Assembly: GCA_027625915.1 (NCBI GenBank)
Contig: JANTQA010000048.1
Location: 3,968,001-4,032,000, forward strand
DNA: 64,000 nucleotides
Source of the DNA: Anaeramoeba flamelloides
Taxonomy: Eukaryota; Metamonada; Anaeramoebidae
Reading direction: 5' to 3'
In this document: positions 1-11,630 of the stretch, in pieces
Layout of the letters: each line of letters starts with the position of its first letter
Numbering within the stretch: the first letter of the stretch is position 1
The notes under the pieces: generated by a model
Database searches by the model: none
What the model was told of the DNA's origin: nothing
Seen by the model: the letters and a program-made list of their open reading frames with translations, nothing else
Program-made: the position numbers and the translations under genes

Positions 1-595
1 AATGAAAATCCACTTGTGATTTTAAATTTTGAAATAAAAAACATTTTCATACTTTTAAAATATTTGAAAGAATTTGAATTTGAGAGAGGTGTTTGATTAT
101 TGTAAATTTTCATAAAATTATGAAAACCATTTTGTCAAAAAATAAATCCTCTAAGGTTCCCAATAGAAATTTAAAATTTTGAAAAAATTATTAAAAGAAA
201 GATATAAAGTAAATAAAACTCTTATTTCATAAATGATGTAACAAAATAATTCTTATAAAGATGATTCCTAATAAATTTAGAATTTATCTAAAGGGAAAAT
301 CGCAATAAATTTGATTTTCAATTTTCACTAATGTTCAAAATTAATTTTACAAATTTTGGATTTTTTTGATTTCTGAATTCACCAAAGAGTTAAAAATGAT
401 GGATTCAGAATATTTAACCAATACCCCAATTGGAAAGGTTATAAGTTGCTGGGTAATTGGGTTATTTGTCTGTAAAATGGGTGTATATTTTTGACTTTTT
501 ACTAATATTTACAATTGATCAGAAAAATGGAATTACCGGGTTTCAGAAATTTCCGGGTTTTAGATTTGACTGTAAAGTTAAAATTTATTGTAGAG
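1..595. other. Non-coding AT-rich left edge with a repeat half
   Basis: I see no gene here. Positions about 500-577 match one arm of the small hairpin element at 53412-53537: both contain the motif AATGGAATTACC followed by TTCCGGGTTTTAGATTTGAC. At this locus the matching second arm is not evident, so this is half of that element or a degraded copy. It lies directly beside the family B element that starts near 596. Confidence 0.4.
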
Positions 596-1079
596 TAGTG
601 AAAAAAATACCGGACATGAAAAAAATCCCGGACAAGATTTTTAATTGTGAATATTAGTAAAATTTTTGTGTAATTTCATTTATTTACAATCAAATTCCTT
701 TTTTTAAGAATCGAACTTTTTCAATTATAACTCCCCCACTTATTAGAATGATGATTGATGAAATCACACTTGTTCAAAACACCATTCAATCAATCAAAAA
801 AAAAAGAATAAAAATTATCATTTTCCAAACTCTAGTAAACCTCAATAAAACTGGATTATTTTTCAAAAAAAGTTGATCAACATATAGCTATCAAGCAATT
901 ACTCGAGTATTCTAGAGACACCTTACTTTGGTGGACTTTAGGTAGGTTTATTACTAATCTCATAAAAAAATTGGTTATTTATAATAAGGATTTCATTGAA
1001 ATTAGACAAAAATTTTACTAATACCCACAATTAAAAATCTTGTCCGGGATTTTTTTCATGTCCGGTATTTTTTTCCCTA
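596..1079. mobile_element. Family B MITE, copy 1 (TA-flanked, inverted ends)
   Basis: The left end reads GTGAAAAAAATACCGGACAT and the right end is its near-perfect inverse (ATGTCCGGTATTTTTTTCCC). The inverted homology runs for about 65 bases per side and includes the core AATCCCGGACAAGATTTTTAA or its equivalent. TA dinucleotides sit at both borders. No transposase is encoded in about 480 bp, so this is a non-autonomous element. The interior matches the copies at 9729-10167 and 57025-58012, which fixes the family. This is the least diverged copy by its ends. Confidence 0.75.
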
Positions 1080-1599
1080 CTATATATTAATAAAACCATT
1101 TTGAAAATTTTTCTTTTTCTAATTTGATTAAAAAACACTAAACATAAAAAGGATGAGATCTTTTACTACAAATTTAATTGAGAAAAATGAATTCTTTTAA
1201 AATTGTTAATTCATTTCCCTGAAATTGATCAATACTTTTTTCCGTTGGGATTGATTGAATTCTTACAAAAATAAGTCCTCTTTTAACTTTGAGGAAAAAA
1301 AATTAATACATTTACTTCCCCCTTAATTGAAGAACTTTCAAATTACTCTTGTTTTAACTTCAGCGTTCAAAGGATTTACTATTAAGAAGGTCTCGAGAAT
1401 TTACTAATTCCTCCATTATTTTACTTCTATTTTCGAATTTTGAGAGAAATATTGATTTTTTGACTGTTGAAAAGAAACCCAACCAAGAACTGTGAATTGG
1501 ATACAAAGAAATATAAACCAAAAAAGTTCATCAGCCCAAGTTCAACACAAAAAACTTTTTCATTTTTTTTTCTTCTTTTGAATTTTTTTTTTTTTTTTG

Positions 1600-2130
1600 A
1601 TGTTTTGGACAATTGGAGGTATTATTCGTTTATTCTTTTTGGTGTCAGCAACATATGTACCAATTATGATCATAACTTACGCTGGATCTCTAAAGTATCA
1701 TGACGAAAGTTGTAAATACCAACTGTCTACGTGGTCATGGCTGATGTCAATTTTTATGATGGCAGGTTATGTTTTATTTTTTATTTCTTTTCTTGTAATC
1801 TTAAAATCATTACTTTCAAAGAATAGCAAATTAAAAAAGAATCGAATCGATGGAAGATTTTATGAAAAGCCAACCATGGTCAGTGAACAAACACCACGAT
1901 TTGCTCGATTTTTAATTAAATTGTTAATGTATTTTGTGCTCTTTATTTTTGTTTTTTTTATTTATGGCAACATAATCTTCTTTTCAGACAAGAACTGTAA
2001 AGACGCTGCTCCAAATTTATATGAAATTCACAAAACAATTATTTTATATTTGTGGGGATCGGTGGGAATTTTTAGTATTCTGCAATGGGTTTTGCTTTGT
2101 TCCTATGGGGTCTTTTTTTCAAAAAATTAA
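1600..2130 (+). CDS. Four-helix integral membrane protein, 176 aa
   Basis: The first ATG is at 1600; an in-frame TTG lies just upstream in a T-tract and is unlikely to be the start. Four hydrophobic helices are visible at about residues 7-30, 45-71, 104-128 and 146-170. A basic, Pro/Ser-containing cytosolic-type loop (about 72-103) joins helices 2 and 3. The two outer loops each hold one Cys (38 and 133), which could form a disulfide. The layout, with a Cys followed by a short LYE segment before helix 4, recalls TMEM272-like four-pass proteins. That is a shape resemblance only; I did not recognise a specific orthologue. No signal peptide other than helix 1 and no targeting motif are seen. The gene looks intronless. 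Confidence 0.6.
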   Translation: MFWTIGGIIRLFFLVSATYVPIMIITYAGSLKYHDESCKYQLSTWSWLMSIFMMAGYVLFFISFLVILKSLLSKNSKLKKNRIDGRFYEKPTMVSEQTPRFARFLIKLLMYFVLFIFVFFIYGNIIFFSDKNCKDAAPNLYEIHKTIILYLWGSVGIFSILQWVLLCSYGVFFSKN

Positions 2131-2298
2131 AAAAATCACTTTTGGTTTGTTTTCAAAACCTAACACACTTTTGATTTGTTTTTTTTTTTGTAAAAGTTTT
2201 TTAAAAGAATCAAATAAAAAAGAAAACACTTAATTATTGAAATTTGTTGCTGTTTTGTGTATAGCCGACTGTTTTTAAATAGGTTACCATTTTGAACC

Positions 2299-2868
2299 AT
2301 GTCTCCTTCAGTTACGGAAAACCCAATCAAAACTACTGGTATTTGATTGGGAATTAATTTTCACTTCACTTCACTTCATTTTCCTTTATTTTACTTTTTC
2401 AAATGGAGTTTTCAAAGAAATAGGTTGTAATTTATGATTTCTATTGATTTGTTTGTTTTTTTGGTACTTTTTTTATGCCATATCTTGATCAGCTAAAAAC
2501 CCTTAATGAAAGTCAATTTTTCAGGATTATTGAAAAAAGATTAACACATTATATTTTTAAAACTTTCAACTTCAAATACCAAAAACACAAAGCCCAACAT
2601 ACAATAACTCCCGAAGCCTCTTGAGTAACAACATAAGTGAAATTTTCTAATGGTTTGCGAGAATAAAAGTTTTTTGATTATATAATTTGTTTGGAAAAAT
2701 CTGTTTATTTTTATATTAATATTTGAATTTATTTCGTCGCTCTTTAAGGACTACATTTCCACCCTGGAGAATGCTGAGTTATTGTGTTATTTTTCATTCA
2801 CTCCTTCGAAAAGAATTGTCATTCTGAAGAAATTGGATTTAAAAAAATTCTTTTCAATGTAAAAATCA
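2299..2868 (+). CDS. Possible small spliced gene (low confidence)
   Basis: Three GC-richer, exon-like blocks lie here on the + strand. Block 1 is an ATG at 2299 (MSPSVTENPIKTT) followed by a GT. Block 2 is an open frame from ATG 2475 to TGA 2624 (49 codons) that includes LKTLNESQFFRIIEKRL. Block 3, after a pyrimidine-rich AG near 2745, is open to a TAA near 2868 and reads DYISTLENAELLCYFSF early on. I could not join the three blocks with canonical splice sites in one frame, and no family is recognised. It may be one gene with unseen exons, a decayed gene or chance. Confidence 0.25.
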
Positions 2869-2869
2869 A

Positions 2870-3580
2870 AACAAACAAAAAAAATTTTTTAAAATAATTA
2901 CTTCAAGAGACTTTCAAGTTAAAAGATTGTACAAAAAAAAACAAACAATTAATCTACTTTTAAAAGTAACTGTAAAAAATATTTAGAACATTTTCATGGG
3001 TAAAGTTTTTTGTGTTTATAGAAGTGAAATGGAAATTATGAAATTTAAAAATCAAAATTTGGTATGATTTTCGAAGAAAGGTATTCTTGTTGAAAATAAG
3101 ACAATATTTTTTTAAAAGACATTATCAGTTATGGATAAATTTAAATAAGATCATCGAACTCTTTCAAGAGTGTTTTTATCAACAATTTACCATTTCACTA
3201 GAAAATATAGCCCTTAAAAGAATTTAATTATTTTTTTTAAAGTTTTTTTCTCAACACATTATGTAACAAGCAAAGCATCAATTTTCGAGGTTTTTATGAG
3301 ACTTTTGTGTTTTTTTTTTAACAATACTTTTGTAAAATACACCTAAGGCAGAGGAAACTTGGTAAAATATTTGATATATTTATTGACATTCTATTGTATT
3401 TAAAAAAGAATGGAAGTGATTCAGATAAAATAGAAATTAGAAAAGAGTAATTATTTTTTCCAAAATCAAAAAAAGTTTAAAATATTCAATAAATTATTAA
3501 ATTGAATTTATATTTACTTTAAAGATGGAAAAGAACAAACAAGTTTACTCTTTACTAAACACCTGTGAGAAGTGATCATT

Positions 3581-3614
<34 letters not shown>

Positions 3615-5930
3615 AAATTTATCAAAAATCTTCAAAAATTAAAGGTAAAGTTGGTTATTATGAATATAATCCAGTCCGAATGAATTTTTTGCTATCAAAA
3701 AGTAGATTGTAAATTTACTCTTCTTTTGGTTTAAATAATTCAAATACCAAAAAAAAAAAAAAACCAGAGTAGAAAAATTACCATAAAAGGGAATAACCCA
3801 ATTGATAAAAAAAAAGTCTTACAAGGGCCTTTAATGACAAAACAAAATAACACAATCAAAATATTTTTAAAAGGATCTAAATTCCAAAAATTTAAAAGTT
3901 AAAAAAATGACGGAAACATTAATTTCAAAAAATTTAAACTCCAAAAAAACATTCAAAGTCATAACTGAAAAAAAATATATCAATTCAAAAAAAAAAAATA
4001 ATTAGTTTCTTGTTTTATCTTTTGAGTTACTTAAATTTCTTCAATTTGAAACAATTGTTTTCCTTTATATAAAAAATCAAATTAATTTTTTTTTATATAA
4101 TATCTGAATATTTCATAAACCTCTAAATTTGATAAAATAAGCTTTTTATAATATTCTTGAGATAGAAATAACACATTTGAACGTTGGAATAAAATGGAAA
4201 TAATTTTGATTTTTGAAAAATATGAAAATCATTTTTTCATCTTTTATTTTTTTGTTATCATTTCATTTTTTGAAATAATTAACTTATTTCCTTTTAATCA
4301 AAACATTTTTTTCAATGATTGATATTATGTTAAAGATGATTACTTCAAAAATCGAAGAACCCAAATAAAATTCGTTATTATTATATAAAAATTTGATCAA
4401 TCAACAACTCTAATAGAATTCAAAATAATTTTTAATATTAGATGTTTGATTGATATCATGCTTAATTCATAATACAGTTACAAAAATTGCGATAATTTCT
4501 ATCAAATCATGAAATATCAGAAAATTCCAATATTCAATATTATACAATATTATGAAAAATCGCGATATTCCATAAAATCGCAATAATTATTAAAAAATTG
4601 TGAAAAATGTCAAAATATTGTGATTCAAAAGTATTCGCGATATAATAGTTGTTGGAGTTTTTCGGCTAATTGGGATAACTAAACAATATCTTTAAAAAGG
4701 AAATTTTTTGATCAAAAAATAGATTAGTGAAAAAAAGTTATTCGTTTAAAAAACAAAAAAGATTCTTGATTCAATTAAAGATCAGATCAAAGAATTTTAT
4801 TGTATTTTCGAATACTTTGGTTGAAAAACCTATCGATCCTTTGAGATCAACAACAATAATAACGAAAGGCAAATAAATATTACCTCAGTCAATTGTGCTG
4901 TTTGAAATTATGTAGAATAAAAAGTCCTCTAAAACAAATAACAATTCACCTTTTCTTTTAAGTAGGTTTTCTTGGGTAAAACAACATCAATATTCTAGGA
5001 AAATATGATAGAAGTTGGAAAACTTTTCAAAAGCTTTCACAACAACCTCGCCAGTTGATCACCAATTATTGAGATTTTTTATACAATTGTTTTCTTCTTC
5101 TTGTATTCTTCTTCTATGAGTAACTTTGTATTGAAGATATACCACAACTAGAGCTTAAAGGTTTTTGTTTGATCGATCATCAATAAGAAGGAAAATAACT
5201 CTTCAATCTTTTTGGTTATTTAACTTGTGAAGGTAACAACTCCATTTTTAAAAAAGCAAATCTATCTTATAACCAATTATATTTTTGAAATGGGTCATTA
5301 TTAGTATAGGATCATAAAATTTATTTGAGATTTTATATTTTGATAAAAAAAAATGAAAAGAAAAAAATTTTTTTTTCTACAACAAACAAACTCATTCCAT
5401 TAATATAAGTTTTATGTCTTTCAAAACTTTCACAACACTTGAAGACAGTTCAGAACCCTTAAAAATACTTCCAAACATATTTAATAGGGAAAAATGTTGT
5501 AAAAGTCTTAAAGCTTTGTAAAAGTCAAGAATTTTTTTAAAGTGATTTCGGAAAAATAATTTTTTAATTTTATCACGATTTTTATTTTATCACTAAAATT
5601 ATGATTTATCATGATTTTTATTATTTTTTATGATAAAGCTGGAATAAAGGTGATTTTTTGAATACCATCGTGAGATTATCGTGAATATCAAGATACTATA
5701 TGTTATCATCAAAAAGGCTATTCATAATAAAAATGAACTGAAAAAATCAAAAAGAAAATCTGAAATTTATATTTAGTTAAAAATAATATTTTATTATCAA
5801 TTAAGTAAAAAATTAGAATAATTAATAAACAAACTCAATATTCACGAAATAAATATTTAAAAAGATTAAAATTAAAAAATAAATAATAAAAATATATATA
5901 TTTCTAAATCTATGTTGGTTAAGAAAGAAA
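2870..5930. other. Gene-poor stretch with repeats and microsatellite
   Basis: No convincing gene is seen in 3 kb. The contents are an (AT)n run at about 3582-3611, a truncated family C element at about 4185-4430, and a patch at about 4480-4640 rich in GCGATA/ATCGCAAT words. One short exon-like frame lies at about 4990-5078 (+) after TATTCTAG, reading KYDRSWKTFQKLSQ before a stop. This last item is too short to call. Confidence 0.4.
4185..4430. mobile_element. Family C element, truncated copy
   Basis: The sequence TATGAAAATCATTTTTTCAT and the flanking 200 bases match the element at about 52715-53060 and, in reverse, the one at 54285-54610 and the full-length copies at 10473 and 19051. Only the half nearest one terminus is recognisable; the other end is missing or too diverged to see. 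Confidence 0.5.
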
Positions 5931-5934
5931 AATG

Positions 5935-8628
5935 TTATAAAAAATTTAATAAAAATTGTTTTCGTTTAATTTTATCTTTGCGGTCCTTTTTCGAAGATAT
6001 TTGTTTTGTTGGAGATCTTAAAATCACTGTTGAAAAAATTAAAGCTATTGAATCCTTTTCCAATTTATTTTTTTTTCCGTATTTTAAAAGTTGTTTTAAA
6101 AAGCTGATTAAATAGATAAAGACATTTTGGTGAATTATAGGAAGTTGTTTGATAATTTCAAAGCAGTCGCGTTTTGATTTCACTGATTCCAAGCAAATTT
6201 TATAAAATTGTACTGGTATGACTGAAACTGCAATTGAATTTAAAAAATGCAAAATGGTTTCTGAAACGGAAAGAGGAGAACCATCAAAAGCGAAATCAAC
6301 GTCATTGTCGAGGATATCACGTATTTTTTGATTTTCTTTGCTGAAACCCTGTTGCATAAAAATACCAGGATAATCCAAACAGTTCTCGTTAATATAATTT
6401 ACCAATTTCCATAATTCCTTTGGTATGAATGAACTAACATTCTTTTTCACATTCCGATTGCCATTACCGCTCCCTTTGTTATTGGTTGCCCTTTTTTTAA
6501 TCGGATTTTTTAATGAAACCAAAGAATTTAAAGACATTCCAAAACAGGATTTTTCATAGGAAGCGCGGACTACGATAAAATGGTCCTTAGAATTTTCCAA
6601 ATGAAGAACTAAAATATCTTCAATTTCATATTTGGATTTAGATTTCTGGTACAATTCCCCAATTGTGTCGTGATTAATTTGGACTTGAACAAAGATCTCC
6701 ATTTCTCCAGCGGGGTTGATCATTCCGCGAGAGGGTGTAACGCGTATCCAAGGCTCCGATATCTGGCCTGTATTGTTCTTAGGCATAAATCTAAACTGCA
6801 CAAGCCCGCTTCCTTTATTTTTAAGTGTAAAGGAACCCTTTTTGATGATATTGTATCTACAATCAAGAAAATCAATCTGATTAGTGGAAACAGAGGCATC
6901 GGGCTTTGATTCGTTTTCAGCTTTGTCGAGCTCTTTGGTCAGTTTCTTTTTATATTGGAATTGCAAATCTGGATCTATTTTCAAGAGCGTTAATTCGAAA
7001 AACCCGACAACGGGCTTGTGATCAGAGACAGTAAATTTTGGATGTGAGCAATATCCCCTTGGCCTGACGGCATGGTTTTCATTGCAATTCCAGAGGATTC
7101 TGTCAGTCCACGCTGGGGTTCTCTTCTTTTCGGAGGTGTCATATTGAGTTATGGTGCCTGGATCAAATTTATAAGTTGGCGGGAAGTTGACAACGGACTC
7201 TTTGAAACCCTTAAAGACATAGCCAAATTTCATTTGCTCTCTGAGTTGATCATACTTTAATAAGGAGTTCAATTCCTTTTTCTCGATCATTTCCAAAACC
7301 TCTGTTCTTGAAATGTTTTCTAATCTGTAATTCAGATCGCCCATCCAAAACAGAATATCTGCATTACTAATTTTCATTTTGCTATTTGTTGGGTACAAGG
7401 ACAACTTTTTTCTTTTTTCATTTTCCTTTTCTTTTTGCCTTTGTTTTTGCTTTTGAGTTTGAATTTGTCTTTCTCTTTCTCTTTCTCTTTCTCTTTCTTG
7501 CTCTTGTTTCCCTTTGCCACTGGTTTCTTCATTGGTTTCAATTTGAGGTTGTGTTTTTGATTGTGTCAATTTTGATTTTTTCATTTGGCGAATTTTTCTT
7601 TTTTTTTTACCTATCTCATGATCCTTCTTCGATTTCCTTGACTTCATTTCATTCTCAAGTTCGTTCTCTTTTTTATTAGAATTCGGGCTGTGCCTTGTCT
7701 GTAAGATTTTGTTATTGGCTTGAGCATTTAAATCATAATTGGTGATCCAATTAAAGTTCAAATTCTCTGAAATGGTCGCCCAGTCTTGGTTTCTTCTTTC
7801 CATGTGCTTCATGTCACATGCCAAATGTGAATTCACAAAGACTATGGTTGAATCATAGAGATCCATTTTGATCGCAACACCACCTTTATTGGGTAACATC
7901 CCGAAAATACCTGAAGCGTGCTCGGATAAATCAACATTCGTGATTTGTCTTCTTAGCCTTGAACGCGCATAAACAAACAGCAAAATGCCTGCCATTTGCT
8001 TTGATGCAACCTTTTTATACGAGTCACGCAGCGTAGAAAGCGACTCCTCCAAAACCGTCTTCCATTGGTTTGCTTTATGCTCGTCATTTGAAAACAAAGC
8101 GGGGGCAGTTGTGTCAACTTCCTGTAATCCAAATATAATAAGGTCGATTCTATTTTTTAATGGATCATTCCTATCAAGTGGTTTATTTAGATTTTCTTGG
8201 ACTTGCCCTTCTTTTGGTAGGTTTGGATCTTTTTTTTTTCTTTTGTTAAGATCTTGCTCTTCCCATTGTTGTTTTTGGGTTTCATTGGAATGGATTTGTT
8301 TTTTTGTTTTTGAATTCTCCCCAAAGTCGATTAAGATTTCTTGATCTTTTTTTTCTTTTTTTCCTTTTGTTTTTTTCTTTTTTGGGTTGTTGAAAATAAT
8401 TTGTTGCTTGTTTTCTTTGCCAAACTGTGAGACAATGTCTAACACTGGCTCAAGTGATTGTGTTGGTTTTTTGTTGTTCACATTATATGTAAGACAGAGA
8501 AGATTCAAAGTAAATGGCTTGGAAAATTTACGCTTATTCTCTCTTAATTGGTTTTTTAAAAACTGATCGCGCAGTGAAGTTGTAAAACCTTTAGAATATG
8601 AGCCAGATTTTGTTTTTTTTGAGGTCAT
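5935..8628 (-). CDS. OCRL: OCRL/INPP5B-type inositol polyphosphate 5-phosphatase
   Basis: An 897-residue intronless gene starting at an ATG. Residues about 40-545 form the 5-phosphatase domain. Key motifs are TYNVN (48-52), FGLQEVD (166-172), FVNSHLA (264-270), GDLNYR (430-435), PAWTDRIL (505-512) and SDHKPV (535-540). It is interrupted by two charged low-complexity inserts (about 72-158 and 305-415; the second holds an alternating E/R run). An ASH-like domain follows at about 588-695 and a RhoGAP-like domain at about 733-897. This order is that of OCRL/INPP5B and Dictyostelium Dd5P4, which remove the 5-phosphate of PI(4,5)P2 on endocytic and Golgi membranes. The RhoGAP loop reads GIFMQQG (755-761): the arginine finger is Met, as expected for the GAP-dead OCRL family (human has Gln). 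Assignment is firm; cellular role is inferred. Confidence 0.93.
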   Translation of the reverse strand: MTSKKTKSGSYSKGFTTSLRDQFLKNQLRENKRKFSKPFTLNLLCLTYNVNNKKPTQSLEPVLDIVSQFGKENKQQIIFNNPKKKKTKGKKEKKDQEILIDFGENSKTKKQIHSNETQKQQWEEQDLNKRKKKDPNLPKEGQVQENLNKPLDRNDPLKNRIDLIIFGLQEVDTTAPALFSNDEHKANQWKTVLEESLSTLRDSYKKVASKQMAGILLFVYARSRLRRQITNVDLSEHASGIFGMLPNKGGVAIKMDLYDSTIVFVNSHLACDMKHMERRNQDWATISENLNFNWITNYDLNAQANNKILQTRHSPNSNKKENELENEMKSRKSKKDHEIGKKKRKIRQMKKSKLTQSKTQPQIETNEETSGKGKQEQERERERERERQIQTQKQKQRQKEKENEKRKKLSLYPTNSKMKISNADILFWMGDLNYRLENISRTEVLEMIEKKELNSLLKYDQLREQMKFGYVFKGFKESVVNFPPTYKFDPGTITQYDTSEKKRTPAWTDRILWNCNENHAVRPRGYCSHPKFTVSDHKPVVGFFELTLLKIDPDLQFQYKKKLTKELDKAENESKPDASVSTNQIDFLDCRYNIIKKGSFTLKNKGSGLVQFRFMPKNNTGQISEPWIRVTPSRGMINPAGEMEIFVQVQINHDTIGELYQKSKSKYEIEDILVLHLENSKDHFIVVRASYEKSCFGMSLNSLVSLKNPIKKRATNNKGSGNGNRNVKKNVSSFIPKELWKLVNYINENCLDYPGIFMQQGFSKENQKIRDILDNDVDFAFDGSPLSVSETILHFLNSIAVSVIPVQFYKICLESVKSKRDCFEIIKQLPIIHQNVFIYLISFLKQLLKYGKKNKLEKDSIALIFSTVILRSPTKQISSKKDRKDKIKRKQFLLNFL

Positions 8629-9077
8629 TTACAACTTATCAAAAGGCACAATAGTAAGAATTATGAAAAAAATGAAAAAGTTTATAACAGAGTAAAGAAC
8701 TTTTTATTTTTTCAGCTGAAAGACGACATTTCAGAAAAAAACAGGAAAGTTATTGAAAAAAAAAACTCTCTTGAAAGAATTGTTTAATCTCAGTTAAATT
8801 TACCCACTGAGAATCTCTTTTACTAATAAAAATGGTGAATTTTTATAATTCCAACAATTTTTTACCTTTTTTTCCCTTTCTTAGACACTGGTAAAAATTC
8901 ATTTGACGAATTTCAAAATTTCTAATTCAAATCTATAAACACAAAAAAATTTCTCAAGCTGTTATAAATATTTTATACAGCTGTCTTAATACATTTGAAT
9001 TGTATAAACATTTGGGTGTGTACTTGAGTATCACCTTAAGTTATTTTTTTTTAATAATTTATTTTCAAACATCTGTC

Positions 9078-9624
9078 TATCAAACCTATTTCATTCATAA
9101 TGACCAAGCCAAAAATAAAAAATTCACTTTTTTGTAAGAATTAACCAAACAAAGATTACTTAGAAATAAGAGAAATAATAACCTTCGAATTAAAGTCAAG
9201 ATTCATCAACGAAATACCTATCGAACTCATAAATTTCATCAAAAAAAAAATTTCAAAAAATTTTTTGGGATTCTTTCATTGAAGCTTCTCGGGCAAATTT
9301 CTTAATTTCTTTCAGAAATTAAAATTGTTGAGAATCAAATTTTTTAATAGTAAATGCATGAATTATCAAAGAAAACACAAAAATTCAATTTACTTAATGT
9401 TAATATGGAGTTTCAAACCTTTTTTTCAAATTTAATTTTTAATAACGAAAATAAAAAATCAAAATCAAAAAACAAAATAAAAAAAAATATATACTTAATG
9501 AGAAAAAAGCATTTTGATAGAAAAGTTTAAAAAAAATTATTTTGACACGAATAACGAATTAAACTCATATAAAATGTTCTATTTATTCAATAAAACTGGG
9601 CCCCTTTATCTGAAAAAGAGTTTA
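9078..9624. mobile_element. Family A MITE, copy 1
   Basis: About 547 bp. The right end reads, inverted, TAAACTCTTTTTCAGATAAA followed by GGGGCCCAG. The left end is a diverged version beginning near 9078. It matches the family A copy at 18381-18931 across the interior (for example the segment around AAATTGAATTTTTGTG inverted). There is no coding capacity. Confidence 0.6.
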
Positions 9625-9728
9625 TGTATTGAAAAAAAAAAAAAAAAAATAACAGTAATAACAATAAGTTCAGACCTCATTATTAATTGTTAATATTATG
9701 AAAACTACTATGTAATTGGAATTAAAGT

Positions 9729-10167
9729 TGTGAAAAAAATACTGGATCTGAAAAAAATCACCTTAAAAGATTTTTAATTGTGAATATTAGGAAAATTGAG
9801 CTGATAATTCTTTTATTTAAGAATCAAACTTTGAAAATTAAACTTGTAAAATTCTAACCCACTCACTTATTACAATGATAATTAATTTAACTACACTTGT
9901 TTGAAATAAATTTCCAACCAATCAAAAACTAAAATAAAAAAATATGATTATTTAAATTCATTTCAAACCATTAAAGCTCTATTCTCTTTCAAAAAAAGTT
10001 GATCTAGTTCGGGCTATCAAACAAATAAATTAATATTCTATAGATAATAATATTTAAGGAACTATAGGTAGTTTTATTACAGGGTTCTTTAAAAATTTGG
10101 TTATTTATAAAGAGGATTTGAAATTAAAATTTTCCTAATTATAACAATTGATAAGGATATCCCTTAT
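9729..10167. mobile_element. Family B MITE, copy 2 (diverged)
   Basis: The left end GTGAAAAAAATACTGGATCT and the internal segment around TTATTACAATGATAATTAAT match copy 1 at 596-1079. The right end is decayed (ATTTTCCTAATTATAACAAT, then AAGGATATCCC). It lies between a family A and a family C element. Confidence 0.6.
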
Positions 10168-10472
10168 CTTAACAATTATAAACCATGAACCGACTTATTT
10201 TTATTTTTTAGTTTTTTTTCTATAATAATTAATTTTTTATAATTTTTTTTACACTTTTTTGCTTCTAAATCAAACTTTTTTGGTCTAATTTCTTCAGAAT
10301 GTAATTCTTTTTGATACGTGAAATAAAATAAAACTTTAACCCAACTGCACTGCTGGTTGTGAACATAGTCCTTTAATCTTGTAATAGTATTTTTAGAAGT
10401 CAAATATGTATTAAGACTAAATTGACTACATTTTTTTGTTATTAATTAAACTACAATTTCTTATTTGAATGA

Positions 10473-11007
10473 TATAAACCCCATTCCAAAAATTTGAAAA
10501 TACCTAAAATCAAAAATAGGCAAAAATAAACCCAATTTATTGTATTTTTCCAAACCTAATATAAAACAACATTTAAGTTGCTCAGTATTAATGTTTTACT
10601 AAGTAATCATTTTAATCCAAATAAAAGAAAAAAATATAAAACTCAAAAATAAAAACAGGTGTTTCCAAAATTATGAAACGAGCGGAACAAAAAATGTATT
10701 GGTAAATTTGTTGAAATTTTAGCAACAATTGTTGATCGATCAAATGATAAGATATCATCAACTGATTATATGTGATTTTCCAATTTAACAAACTCAACAC
10801 TAACCTTCTATCAACCATTGAAAAAAATTCTCAGATCTAACCAAACAGATTACGTAACTTGAAAAAAGGAAATGAAAACAAAACAAAAAAGACAAAAAAT
10901 GAAATAGTTTGTAAAATCAAAATTCTTTCCAAATTGAATTTAAAGTGCAGTAATGATGTTCTTTCAACTGTTTAAACTGTGTCCAAAATTTTGGAATCTA
11001 GTTTATA
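10473..11007. mobile_element. Family C MITE, copy 1 (Tc1/mariner-like ends)
   Basis: 535 bp. The left end TATAAACCCCATTCCAAAAA is inverted at the right end, where GTGTCCAAAATTTTGGAATC is followed by TAGTTTATA. TA sits at both borders, and the CCAAAA(T/A)TTTGG(A)CAC core is typical of Tc1/mariner-type termini. The copy at 19051-19585 is the same length and matches throughout. The small open frames inside are not conserved between copies, so I treat it as non-autonomous. Confidence 0.75.
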
Positions 11008-11289
11008 TTACAATTTTAATTAATTTTCAAAGAAATAAAATAATTAGAAATATTGATAAATTCATAAAAAATGTTCGAAAAAAAAATGCTACCAGTCTGC
11101 AAAAATATTCACCTTTTGACCAATTCAAAAGAGGAACAAGAAAACAGCACCTTGTAATTTGATCTTATAAAGTTAATTTTTTTTTATTTTTTCTTGATCA
11201 ATTTCAATATTTTCTTTGAAATTTTCATGGAATAAAATTGTATTGGTGATCTTTTTTCACACTAAAAATTCGAGTTTTCTTTACGATTC

Positions 11290-11425
11290 TCAGTTCACCC
11301 AATAATTCCCAAGATATACAAAAAAAAACCCAACCAAATAAACAAAGATCACAATCCACAATCTATTTCTTACAAAACTCTCTTTGAATAAGAAAAATAA
11401 TTAAAACGAAGTCAAATTTTTTTCC
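11290..11425. repeat. Family H dispersed repeat, copy 1
   Basis: A segment around AAAGATCACAATCCACAATC and ACTCTCTTTGAATAAG matches 57230-57330 (AGAGATCACAAATCACAACC and ACTCCCTTTAAAAAAG), and more weakly 60100-60160. Element ends were not defined. Confidence 0.4.
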
Positions 11426-11630
11426 TATCTATCATACAAATATCAGGAGAAGAACAATCTTTCCTGGAAACACTTAAAATTGGAACTTTGTTTCAAATAG
11501 TATTTTCGATCAATTCTCTGAATATTAAATTATTAAATGTTATGGAAAAGAGATCCAAATGCAGGTTTTCCAAAAAGTTATTTTTTTTACTTTTAGATTT
11601 ATTCTATTATCTTTTATAATTTGAATTAGA

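Noticed and set aside
6343-6365. Reading the OCRL GAP domain as degraded by recent mutation
   Set aside because: The rest of the GAP fold and the C-terminal end match OCRL well, and human OCRL also lacks the arginine, so this is a family feature.
7386-8344. + strand Phe/Ser-rich frames opposite OCRL
   Set aside because: They mirror the low-complexity Lys/Glu/Arg inserts of the - strand gene.
10176-10403. 75-codon - strand frame rich in Lys
   Set aside because: It begins at a TTG, has no ATG, and lies between decayed transposons; composition is what AT-rich sequence gives by chance.
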